This document shows, piece after piece, positions 51,858 through 59,285 of a stretch of DNA of 64,000 nt (position 1 is its first letter; each line of letters begins with the position of its first letter). The position numbers and the translations under genes were made by a program. The notes below the pieces were generated by a model, which had not been told where the DNA came from, did no database searches, and saw nothing but the letters and a program-made list of their open reading frames with translations. This DNA comes from Mesorhizobium sp. SARCC-RB16n (GTDB lineage Bacteria > Pseudomonadota > Alphaproteobacteria > Rhizobiales > Rhizobiaceae), in assembly GCF_008520305.1 (NCBI RefSeq), contig NZ_ML703271.1, positions 124,001-188,000 on the forward strand, read 5' to 3'.

Positions 51858-52754
51858 TCAGTCGCGCGATATGGACAGCCCTGCGAGAAGCGGAGCGTAC
51901 GCGGCGAGCCTGCGGTATACGAACTCCGTGAAGAGCCGCACGCGCTTCGTCTTGCGTGTCTCCCCCTGTGTGAGAAGCCAGAGCGTTCCGTACATGTGCA
52001 GGTCGGTGCCTGGCACCCTCACCAGTAGAGGGTCGGCATCTCCGACGAAGCACGGCAGTGTCGTGATCCCGAGCCCTTGCCGTACAGCAACGATCTGCGC
52101 CTCGCCGTCCGTGGTCCTGAACGGAACCCCCGTTGTGCGAACCTCACCCTCGCTGGCCCAGTCTGGTATTCCATGAATGCTTATGACGATCCACCGGATG
52201 GGATCCGGCGCGCCCGCACGCCATGCGGCCAGTCGATCGCGGGAGATGTAGACGCCGCCGAACAGCTCCGGTCCCTTCAGGCCGTGAAGATTGAGCGGCA
52301 GGGTTTTGCGGTCGTAGACGACACGGATCGCCACGTCGGCATCTCGGTTGGTCAGATTTGCCAGCTCGCCGACCGACAAGATTTCCATCTCGATGTCTGG
52401 ATGCAGACGCGCGAAATCGGCGAAGTCCGGCATGAGCAGATGTGTCGCAAGGGTCGGTGCCAACGTCACCCGCAGAAGCCCGCGCACACTCTGGTCGCGC
52501 CCGAAGACGCGTGTCTCCAGCTGGTGCGACGACGCTTCCATCTGGTTCGCGAGTTCGAGGACCTCCTCACCAGCGGCCGTCAGGCGGTAGCCCGCAGGCA
52601 GCTTTTCGAACATCTGCGCCCCGAGGCGTTCCTCGAGCTGAGCGATGCGTCGCAGCACGGTCGAGTGATATACCCCGAGGCCCTCTGCGGCGGCCCGCAC
52701 TGAGCCTCCGCGCGCGACGGCAAGAAAGTAGCGAACGTCATCCCAGTCGATCAT
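51858..52754 (-). CDS. LysR-family transcriptional regulator
   Basis: 298-residue LysR-type regulator. N-terminal winged helix (YFLAVARGGSVRAAAEGLGV, YHSTVLRRIAQLEERLGAQM) with a C-terminal effector-binding domain (LRVTLAPTLATHLLMPDFAD, VAVRQGLGITTLPCFVGDAD). ATG 52754 fits family starts (MIDWDDVRYFL); a longer frame upstream is unrelated. It is divergent from the SDR gene at 52938 and probably regulates it. A GCACCGCGCGGTGC palindrome 12 bp upstream of its start may be the autoregulatory site. Confidence 0.82.
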   Translation of the reverse strand: MIDWDDVRYFLAVARGGSVRAAAEGLGVYHSTVLRRIAQLEERLGAQMFEKLPAGYRLTAAGEEVLELANQMEASSHQLETRVFGRDQSVRGLLRVTLAPTLATHLLMPDFADFARLHPDIEMEILSVGELANLTNRDADVAIRVVYDRKTLPLNLHGLKGPELFGGVYISRDRLAAWRAGAPDPIRWIVISIHGIPDWASEGEVRTTGVPFRTTDGEAQIVAVRQGLGITTLPCFVGDADPLLVRVPGTDLHMYGTLWLLTQGETRKTKRVRLFTEFVYRRLAAYAPLLAGLSISRD

Positions 52755-52765
52755 GGTGCAATCCG

Positions 52766-52779
52766 GCACCGCGCGGTGC
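52766..52779. promoter_or_regulatory. Perfect 14-bp palindrome upstream of lysR-type gene
   Basis: GCACCGCGCGGTGC is fully self-complementary and lies 12 bp before the regulator's ATG in the divergent gap with the SDR gene. It may be an operator or simply a GC-rich hairpin. Confidence 0.35.
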
Positions 52780-52937
52780 GCCCTCCAAGCCCATTCTAAC
52801 ACACTGATCTGTAGCGGCTGGATCGTTTTCGCACCACCGATGTGCGCGATCCCCCACTCACCGCCTGACTTCGGCGAACCCATTTTGTGGATCTCGATGA
52901 AATCTCACCGTGCAGCCAACCAGCGAAAGACAAGAAA

Positions 52938-53690
52938 ATGAAAGCACTCGAAGGTAAAATCGCAGTCATAACCGGCGGAAGCAGTGGGATCGGGTTAGCA
53001 ACAGCCAAGCGCTTCGTGCAAGAAGGTGCGCACGTCGTGATCACCGGGCGAAGAGAGAAAGAGCTGAAGGAGGCCGCAGCCTTCATTACGAGAAACGTTA
53101 CGACGGTCGTCGGCGACGTGTCGCACTTGGAAGATCTGGACCACCTCTATGCCGTCGTGAAAGAGAAACATGGTCACATCGACATTCTCTTCGCGAACGC
53201 GGGCGCAGGGACAGTCGCACAGCTCGCGGTCGCTACTGGGGCCCATTTTGACCAGACCTTCGATGTGAACGTGAAGGGTCTATTCTTTACGGTCCAGAAG
53301 GCCCTTCCTCTCTTCAAAGACGGCGGTTCGATTATCCTGACCTCTTCGGTTTCGAACGTGATGGGGCTGCCCGGGTTCAGCGTGTACGCCGCGAGCAAGG
53401 CGGCTGTACGCAACTTCGCGCGCGCTTGGACACTGGAGCTGAAGGACCGCAAGATCCGGGTGAATACAATGAGCCCTGGACCGATCGAGACCCCCGCCCT
53501 GGCGACAACGACGGGCCTTACCCCTGAGCAAGCTGAGCAGGCGGCCGCCCAATTTGCCTCGCAGGTCCCCATGGGTCGCAGGGGCCAGCCAGAGGAAATA
53601 GCGGCTGCTGTCACGTTCCTCGCCTCCGATGAAAGTTCTTACATCACGGGCGTGGATCTCGCCGTTGATGGAGGGCTGGCGCAAGTCTGA
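52938..53690 (+). CDS. Short-chain dehydrogenase/reductase
   Basis: 250-residue classical SDR: VITGGSSGIGLATAKRFVQE at the N-terminus, FANAGAG, catalytic serine in LTSSVSNVMG, YAASKAA with Tyr/Lys, SPGPIETPAL and YITGVDLAVDGGLAQV at the C-terminus. Start ATG 52938 (MKALEGK); an upstream in-frame ATG at 52887 adds a non-homologous stretch. Codon use is less GC-biased than that of the neighbours to the left. It is divergent from the LysR gene, which likely controls it. The substrate is unknown. Confidence 0.82.
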   Translation: MKALEGKIAVITGGSSGIGLATAKRFVQEGAHVVITGRREKELKEAAAFITRNVTTVVGDVSHLEDLDHLYAVVKEKHGHIDILFANAGAGTVAQLAVATGAHFDQTFDVNVKGLFFTVQKALPLFKDGGSIILTSSVSNVMGLPGFSVYAASKAAVRNFARAWTLELKDRKIRVNTMSPGPIETPALATTTGLTPEQAEQAAAQFASQVPMGRRGQPEEIAAAVTFLASDESSYITGVDLAVDGGLAQV

Positions 53691-53722
53691 CTCCTGGCAT
53701 CACACACGATCGGAGAAACATC

Positions 53723-54322
53723 ATGAGCTACGCAATCATCGGCTTCGGCAATATCGGCAAGGCCCTGGCCAAGGCGTTTGCCCGCAAGGGCATCGAAGTA
53801 TCCGTCGCTACCACGCGCGACCCGGAAAGCTTTGCAGCCGATGCGGCCGCGATCGGGCCTACGATCATTCCCAAAAAGCTGGCGGACGCCGTCACGGCGG
53901 ACATCATCTTTTTGGCAGTTCGTTTCGAGTCGCACCCGGACGTCGCGAAGGCGCTGCCCACCTGGCGGGGGAAGACCATCGTCGATGTGACCAATGCCTA
54001 CGGCGTGCCCCCTGAGCAACTGGGAGGACAGCCTTCGTCCAAGTTCATCGCGCAGGCTTTCTCCGGTGCAAGGCTGGTCAAGGGCTTCAACCATTTGATC
54101 GCTGACACCCTTGACCAAGACCCGGCCGTGCATGGTGGCAAGAGAGTCGTTTTTCTGGCGAGCGACGATGACGCTGCGGCGGAGATTGGTGCGCTTGCGG
54201 AAAATCTCGGTTTCGCGCCGATCAAACTTGGCGGGCTTTCGGAAGGTGGATTGCTTGTGCAGGCGCGCGGAAACAGCTGGGGTCAACTGATCTTCAAGGA
54301 CCTGGTCAAGTTCGACGGATGA
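53723..54322 (+). CDS. NADP-dependent F420-reductase-like oxidoreductase
   Basis: 199-residue single-domain Rossmann protein of the F420_oxidored / NADPH-binding group: YAIIGFGNIGKALAKAFARK at the start, then TADIIFLAVRFESHPDVAKA and TIVDVTNAYG. Such small proteins reduce or bind NADP and are often cotranscribed with SDRs under LysR control. It follows the SDR gene by 32 bp with GGAGAAAC as ribosome binding site. No F420 pathway is implied, since the family is named from distant archaeal members. Confidence 0.75.
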   Translation: MSYAIIGFGNIGKALAKAFARKGIEVSVATTRDPESFAADAAAIGPTIIPKKLADAVTADIIFLAVRFESHPDVAKALPTWRGKTIVDVTNAYGVPPEQLGGQPSSKFIAQAFSGARLVKGFNHLIADTLDQDPAVHGGKRVVFLASDDDAAAEIGALAENLGFAPIKLGGLSEGGLLVQARGNSWGQLIFKDLVKFDG

Positions 54323-54355
54323 ACACGACGTCCCCATCGGCAGGGGCACGACATA

Positions 54356-54383
54356 CGGATCGGATCGCGCGCGATCCGATCCG
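54356..54383. repeat. Perfect 28-bp palindrome
   Basis: The arm CGGATCGGATCGCG (54356-54369) is followed directly by its exact reverse complement (54370-54383). It lies between the reductase stop (54322) and the next ATG (54403), so it could be an operator, an RNA hairpin limiting read-through, or a repeat-derived element. No T-run follows. Confidence 0.5.
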
Positions 54384-54402
54384 ACGGAAATGGAGAATCC
54401 CT

Positions 54403-54843
54403 ATGAGTACCGAGAAGAACGTCCAGGCCGTGAAGGACTTCTTCGCCGCAATCGGCCGCGGCGACAAGGAGGCTCTGCTGGCGCTGGTCGCCGAAGACAT
54501 CGAGTGGATCATTCCGGGCGAGGACTGGCCGCTGGCCGGAACGCGCCACGGACACGCCGGGCTGGTGGATTTGCTTGAGACGGCATCCAAGTCGATAGAA
54601 ACGCCCACGGAACCCGGGGAGTTCGTGGCGCAAGGAGACCGGGTCCTGGTCGTCGGCTTCGGGAGGGGAAAGATCAAAGCCACGAACAAGACGTTCGAGG
54701 ACGACTGGGTCTTCGCCATCACGGTCCGGGACGGTAGACTGACGAGCATCCGGGAGTGCGTCGACACACAGGCCCTGGCGAGGGCCGCGCAGATGGACGC
54801 GGCCGGGTCGGCGTGGCCGTCTGCCGCCATTGGGTTGGGGTAG
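54403..54843 (+). CDS. NTF2-like / SnoaL-type protein
   Basis: 146-residue NTF2-fold protein (ketosteroid-isomerase-like, YesE/SnoaL group). Key stretches: VKDFFAAIGRGDKEALLALV, EDIEWIIPGEDWPLAGTRHG, VLVVGFGRGKIKATNKTFED and VFAITVRDGRLTSIRECVDT. Such proteins act as small isomerases/hydrolases or have unknown roles in stress and detoxification. GGAG precedes ATG 54403. It follows the 28-bp palindrome in the LysR-led block. Confidence 0.78.
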   Translation: MSTEKNVQAVKDFFAAIGRGDKEALLALVAEDIEWIIPGEDWPLAGTRHGHAGLVDLLETASKSIETPTEPGEFVAQGDRVLVVGFGRGKIKATNKTFEDDWVFAITVRDGRLTSIRECVDTQALARAAQMDAAGSAWPSAAIGLG

Positions 54844-54916
54844 ACGGGTAAATCAGCCGTGGATCGCCCTCTCGCGCGGCGTGCGTTCGTCGATGCCCAA
54901 CCGAAAGGAGATACCG

Positions 54917-55549
54917 ATGTACGACCAATCCCAATTAGCCGAGTTGATCCGGTTCGCACGAGTCGATGCGGGCTCCACCGTCATCGACGTTTACCCAGGC
55001 GACGGCGACTGGACCCGTATCTTCTCGGACATCGTGGGACCCCAGGGGCGGGTCTACAGCTTCGTGCCAGCCGAAGTCGCTCACTTCAAGAACGATCCGG
55101 TCGGCCGCATGCGAACGCTCGCGAAGGAGCCGGGCCGAGAGAACGTCGAAGCCGTGTCGGCGAACCTCGTGGCGATGCCGGAGGTCACACAGCTAGCGGA
55201 TGTTCTGTGGCTGCACCTGTTCTACCACGATCTCCACACCGCGCTGATCCAGGCCAGGGGCGCGACGGCAACCGAGTTCAATCGAGCCGTCTATGAGCGG
55301 CTGAAGCCCGGTGGGTCCTACGTGATCGTGGACCACGCCGCCGCCGTCGGGGCTGGCACGAGCGACGCCCAGTCGTTGCATCGGATTGAGCCTGCCTCCG
55401 TTCGCGAGGAGGTGGAGGCGGCCGGCTTCGTACTGGACGCGGAAAGCACCATGCTCGCGAACACAGACGATCCGCACTCGATCAAGGTGTTCGATCCTTC
55501 GATCAAGGGCAAGACCGATCGCTTCGCCTATCGGTTTATGAGGCCCTGA
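54917..55549 (+). CDS. Class I SAM-dependent methyltransferase-like protein
   Basis: 210-residue protein with a methyltransferase-like Rossmann core: motif I region STVIDVYPGDGDWTRIFSDI (GDGDW), GRVYSFVPAEVAHF, and the later LKPGGSYVIVDHAA strand/turn typical of class I methyltransferases. The acidic residue usually ending motif II is less clear, so cofactor binding is likely but unproven. AAAGGAG 8 bases before ATG 54917 fixes the start; an earlier ATG in frame adds unrelated sequence. Last gene of the accessory block. Confidence 0.75.
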   Translation: MYDQSQLAELIRFARVDAGSTVIDVYPGDGDWTRIFSDIVGPQGRVYSFVPAEVAHFKNDPVGRMRTLAKEPGRENVEAVSANLVAMPEVTQLADVLWLHLFYHDLHTALIQARGATATEFNRAVYERLKPGGSYVIVDHAAAVGAGTSDAQSLHRIEPASVREEVEAAGFVLDAESTMLANTDDPHSIKVFDPSIKGKTDRFAYRFMRP

Positions 55550-55707
55550 AAGTGAGTGATCCGCCCTACAATGAGCAGCGCGCGACCGAATATTTGAACG
55601 CCACAAAGCCGCGAAGGTCAGGTGATCATCATGAATGAGCTCTGCGACTGACGCTGACCGGGTCCAATCCAGACAAGCCCGCCGGCCCATGATGTCCTCT
55701 CCGCATC

Positions 55708-57138
55708 TCACCGCTCGCGCAGGATCTCCTGCTTGTAGCGCATGAGCGGCGAAAGCAGGTAGCTGATGATACGACGTGAGCCAGTCTTGATCTCGACGGT
55801 GACCGACATGCCGGGCGACAGATCGGCGGATCTACCCTCGATCTGCATCTGCGTGCGGTCGAGCGAGACGCGCGCTACATAGGCGAGTCCCTGCCCCCTT
55901 GTCTCGGTCGTCGAACTCTCTGCCGCGGATGGTGGCTCGCGTGAGGCATCCTCGCGCTTGTCATTGTCGACGGCATCGTGCGAGACGCCGAGCACGCGCC
56001 CGTGCAAGAGCCCGTAGCGCGTGAAATTGAAGGTATCGACCTTGATCTCCGCCTCCTGCCCCGGAGAAACAAAGCCGATATCGCTGTTCGACACCATGGC
56101 CTCGATCTCAAGGGCAGCGTCGGCCGGCACGACGACCGCGAGCGACTGCGCAGGCGTGACGACGCCTCCGATCGTATGCACGGCAAGCTGCTGCACGACG
56201 CCGTCGACGGGGGCGGTCAGGGTCTGCATCTTGGCCCTGTGCTCTGCCTTGACCATGTCCTGGGCCAGGCCGGCCGCCTTTTGCTCAGCCTTCGCCAAAT
56301 CATCGAAAAGCGAGCGCCGGTATTCGGCCTCGGCTCGCGAATGCGTCTCCCTCAGGACGGAGACAGCTGCGTTGACCTCGCGCCCACGGCTCTCCAGCAC
56401 CGGGAGATCGTGCTGCTGGCTGATCAGGTCCTGCAGGTCGGTGAGATAGGTGATCTTGGAGGCGAGACCCTTGTCGAAGAGGTTCTTGTCCATCGTCACC
56501 CGCTCCTGGAGCGGCGGGAGGACTGCCTGCAGCTTGTCGATGGTGGCGGTGATTGTCTCGCCCTCCGCCTCCTTCTGCGCAAGCTGGCGCGCAATCTCGG
56601 CGAGCTTGGCTTCCTGCTCGGCTGTCTGCATCGTGAGAAAGCGGCGTTGTGTCTCGATCAAGGCCTGGCTCGCATCGGGGGGAGCGACGAAATCATCGAG
56701 GGGATTGGCACTACCGGCGAGCGCCGCCCGCAACCGCGCCACCTCGAGCCGCGCGGCGACGAAATCGCTCTTGATGTGGTCGGTCTCCGCCGTGCTGATC
56801 GTCGGATCAAGCTCGATCAGGACGTCGCCGGCCTTGACCGAGGCGCCATCGCGCACATGGATTGCACGCACGATGCCGGTCTCGAACGGCTGGATGACCT
56901 TGACGCGGTCATCCGGCACGATCCTGCCGGGGGCCGTCGCGACGATATCAACCCTGCCGACCGTGGCCCAGGTGAGAGTCAGGCAGAAAAAGGCGATGAT
57001 GGTCGCGCCGATGGCGCGGCCGATGGGCGAAGGCGGCGTCTCCATCACTTCGAGCGCCGCAGGCAGGAAGGCGGTCTCGTAATCGCGGCGGCGAACCTGC
57101 CGCGCTGGAAATTCAACGATGTTTCCGGCGGCTGCCAT
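55708..57138 (-). CDS. Type I secretion membrane-fusion protein (HlyD family)
   Basis: 476-residue adaptor. Short cytoplasmic N-terminus, one transmembrane helix (IGATIIAFFCLTLTWATVGR, about 43-62), biotinyl-lipoyl-like half-motifs (ATAPGRIVPDDRVKVIQPFE, VDGVVQQLAVHTIGGVV), long periplasmic coiled coils (about 100-300) and a beta-barrel C-terminus (GQGLAYVARVSLDRTQMQIE). It links the inner-membrane ABC exporter to a TolC-like outer-membrane channel, which is not encoded here. Its 5' end overlaps the ABC gene by 26 bp, so the two are coexpressed. Confidence 0.87.
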   Translation of the reverse strand: MAAAGNIVEFPARQVRRRDYETAFLPAALEVMETPPSPIGRAIGATIIAFFCLTLTWATVGRVDIVATAPGRIVPDDRVKVIQPFETGIVRAIHVRDGASVKAGDVLIELDPTISTAETDHIKSDFVAARLEVARLRAALAGSANPLDDFVAPPDASQALIETQRRFLTMQTAEQEAKLAEIARQLAQKEAEGETITATIDKLQAVLPPLQERVTMDKNLFDKGLASKITYLTDLQDLISQQHDLPVLESRGREVNAAVSVLRETHSRAEAEYRRSLFDDLAKAEQKAAGLAQDMVKAEHRAKMQTLTAPVDGVVQQLAVHTIGGVVTPAQSLAVVVPADAALEIEAMVSNSDIGFVSPGQEAEIKVDTFNFTRYGLLHGRVLGVSHDAVDNDKREDASREPPSAAESSTTETRGQGLAYVARVSLDRTQMQIEGRSADLSPGMSVTVEIKTGSRRIISYLLSPLMRYKQEILRER

Positions 57139-59272
57139 TTGTGTTCCCCGTTTGCAGATGATGCAGGTTGGCGTAACGGCCGTTCGAGCGCATCAGGTCG
57201 TCATGCGTGCCGTCTTCGGCAATACGGCCGCGATCAATCGTGATGATGCGGTCGGCATGGCGTACCATCGTCAGGCGATGAGCGATGATGATGACGGTGC
57301 GCCGTTCCGCCATGCTGCGCATATTGTCCTGGATGATGCGCTCGCTCTCATAGTCGAGGGCGCTCGTTGCCTCGTCGAAGATGAGGATGCGCGGATCGCC
57401 AACAAGTGCGCGCGCAATGGCGATGCGCTGGCGCTGGCCGCCTGAGAGCGAGCAACCCCGCTCGCCGATGACCGTATCGTAGCCTTCCGGGAGTTCCAGG
57501 ATGAATTCGTTGGCTCCGGCCAGTTCTGCCGCAGCGATGACATCCTTCATCGGCATCGCCGGATCGGCGAGCGCGATGTTGTCGCGCACCGAGCGGTTGA
57601 ACAGCACGTCCTCCTGCAACACGACGCCTACCTGCCGGCGCAGCCAGGCAGTATCAACCATGGCGAGATCGACGCCGTCGGCAAGCACCCGGCCGCTCTC
57701 GGGTACGTAGAGGCGCTGGATGAGCTTGGCGATCGTACTCTTGCCTGAACCGGAAGCGCCGACGAGCCCCACGATCTGGCCGGGAGGAAACTGAAAGCTC
57801 ACATCATGCAGCACCTCCCGCCCATCGATGCGGTAGCGGAAGCTGACATGCTCGAAGGTGATCTCCCCGCGGATCGGCGGCAGCGAGGCACGGCCCGCGC
57901 CGAGCGTCGGCTCGGGTTGCGTATTGAGAATATCACCGAGCCGCTCGATCGAGAGGCGCGCTTGATGGAAATCCTGCCAGATCTGTGCCAGCCGCAGCAC
58001 CGGGGCGCTCACCCGGCTTGCCAGCATGTTGAAGGCCACCAACTCGCCGACCGTCAGCTTGCCATCGATGACGAGTTTAGCGCCGAAGAACAGGATGGCG
58101 GCGGTGACAATCTTGCTCGCCAGTTGGATGGCCTGGCTCGCTATGTTGCCCAGACTCATCACGCTGAAGCTTGCGGACACATAGGCGGCAAGCTGCTCCT
58201 CCCAGCGGCGCTGCATCTGCGGCTCGACCGCGAGCGCCTTCAATGTCTCGACCCCGGTGATGCTCTCCACGAGCAAGGCCTGGTTTTCAGCTCCGCACCT
58301 GAACTTCTCGTCGAGCCGCTTGCGGAAGAGCGGCGTCGCGCCGGCCGAAACGCCGATGTAGACGGGAAAGGCGCTCAGCACGACCAAGGTCAAGAGCGGC
58401 GAATAGATAACCATCACGCCGAGGAAGACCACGGTGAAGGCAAGGTCGACGACGAGTGTCAGAGCCGAACTCGTGAGGAAGTTGCGGATATTCTCGAGCT
58501 CGCGCACGCGAGCGATCGAATCCCCCGCGCGTCGCGCCTGGAAATAGGCGAGCGGCAGTGCCATCAGATGGCGGTACAGGCGGGCGCCGAGCTCGACATC
58601 GATGCGATTGGTCGTATGGGCGAAGAGATAGGTGCGCAGTCCGCCGAGGGTTGCTTCGAAGACCGCGATTGCCACAAGCCCGACGGTGAGGATTTCCAGC
58701 GTGCTCATACCTCGGTGCACCAGCACCTTGTCGATCACGACCTGGAAGAGCAGCGGGCTGATCAGCGCGAAGAGCTGCAGGAACAGGGACGCGATGAGGA
58801 CTTCGCCCAGGAGATGGCGATATTTCCGGATCGCGCCAAGAAACCAGGTGATGTCGAAGCGCCGCGACAAGTCCGATAGGGAGGCGCGGCGCGCCATCAG
58901 GATCAGCCGCCCGTCCCAGATCGCCTCGAACTCGGCGCGCGACAATGCCTCCGGGCGCGGCGCATGGGGACGCTGGACAAGGACTTGCTCTTCCCCGGCC
59001 TTGCCGAGCAGCAGGAAGCCGCCATCCTTGAGCGCCGCAATGGCCGGCAGGGGTGTGCGGGCAAGACGAGGCCAGGCGCTTTTGACGCAGCGCGCCTTGA
59101 GCCCGAGTTCCTTGGCGCAGCGCAGCATCTCGGTCGTACCGATGCGCGCCTGGCCGAGCCTGTGACGGATCTGCGGACCCTCGGCAGCAACGCCATTGAG
59201 TTGCAGGAGCATGACGAGCGCTCCAAGCCCCTGATCGTCCTCCCGCCCGGCCTGAGGGCCTCCGAATGCCAT
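57113..59272 (-). CDS. Type I secretion ABC transporter with C39-like domain
   Basis: 719-residue HlyB-type exporter. The N-terminal C39-like domain (about 10-135) has GLGALVMLLQLNG where a catalytic Cys would be in C39 peptidases, so no leader cleavage is expected. A six-helix membrane domain (about 150-430) and an ATPase follow, with Walker A GASGSGKST, signature LSGGQRQRIAIARAL and Walker B ILIFDEATSALD. The start is ATG 59272 (AAGGGGAT upstream); a longer frame reaches into unrelated sequence. It exports the adjacent giant repeat protein in all likelihood. Confidence 0.86.
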   Translation of the reverse strand: MAFGGPQAGREDDQGLGALVMLLQLNGVAAEGPQIRHRLGQARIGTTEMLRCAKELGLKARCVKSAWPRLARTPLPAIAALKDGGFLLLGKAGEEQVLVQRPHAPRPEALSRAEFEAIWDGRLILMARRASLSDLSRRFDITWFLGAIRKYRHLLGEVLIASLFLQLFALISPLLFQVVIDKVLVHRGMSTLEILTVGLVAIAVFEATLGGLRTYLFAHTTNRIDVELGARLYRHLMALPLAYFQARRAGDSIARVRELENIRNFLTSSALTLVVDLAFTVVFLGVMVIYSPLLTLVVLSAFPVYIGVSAGATPLFRKRLDEKFRCGAENQALLVESITGVETLKALAVEPQMQRRWEEQLAAYVSASFSVMSLGNIASQAIQLASKIVTAAILFFGAKLVIDGKLTVGELVAFNMLASRVSAPVLRLAQIWQDFHQARLSIERLGDILNTQPEPTLGAGRASLPPIRGEITFEHVSFRYRIDGREVLHDVSFQFPPGQIVGLVGASGSGKSTIAKLIQRLYVPESGRVLADGVDLAMVDTAWLRRQVGVVLQEDVLFNRSVRDNIALADPAMPMKDVIAAAELAGANEFILELPEGYDTVIGERGCSLSGGQRQRIAIARALVGDPRILIFDEATSALDYESERIIQDNMRSMAERRTVIIIAHRLTMVRHADRIITIDRGRIAEDGTHDDLMRSNGRYANLHHLQTGNTNGSRRKHR

Positions 59273-59285
59273 TTCCGGATCCCCT

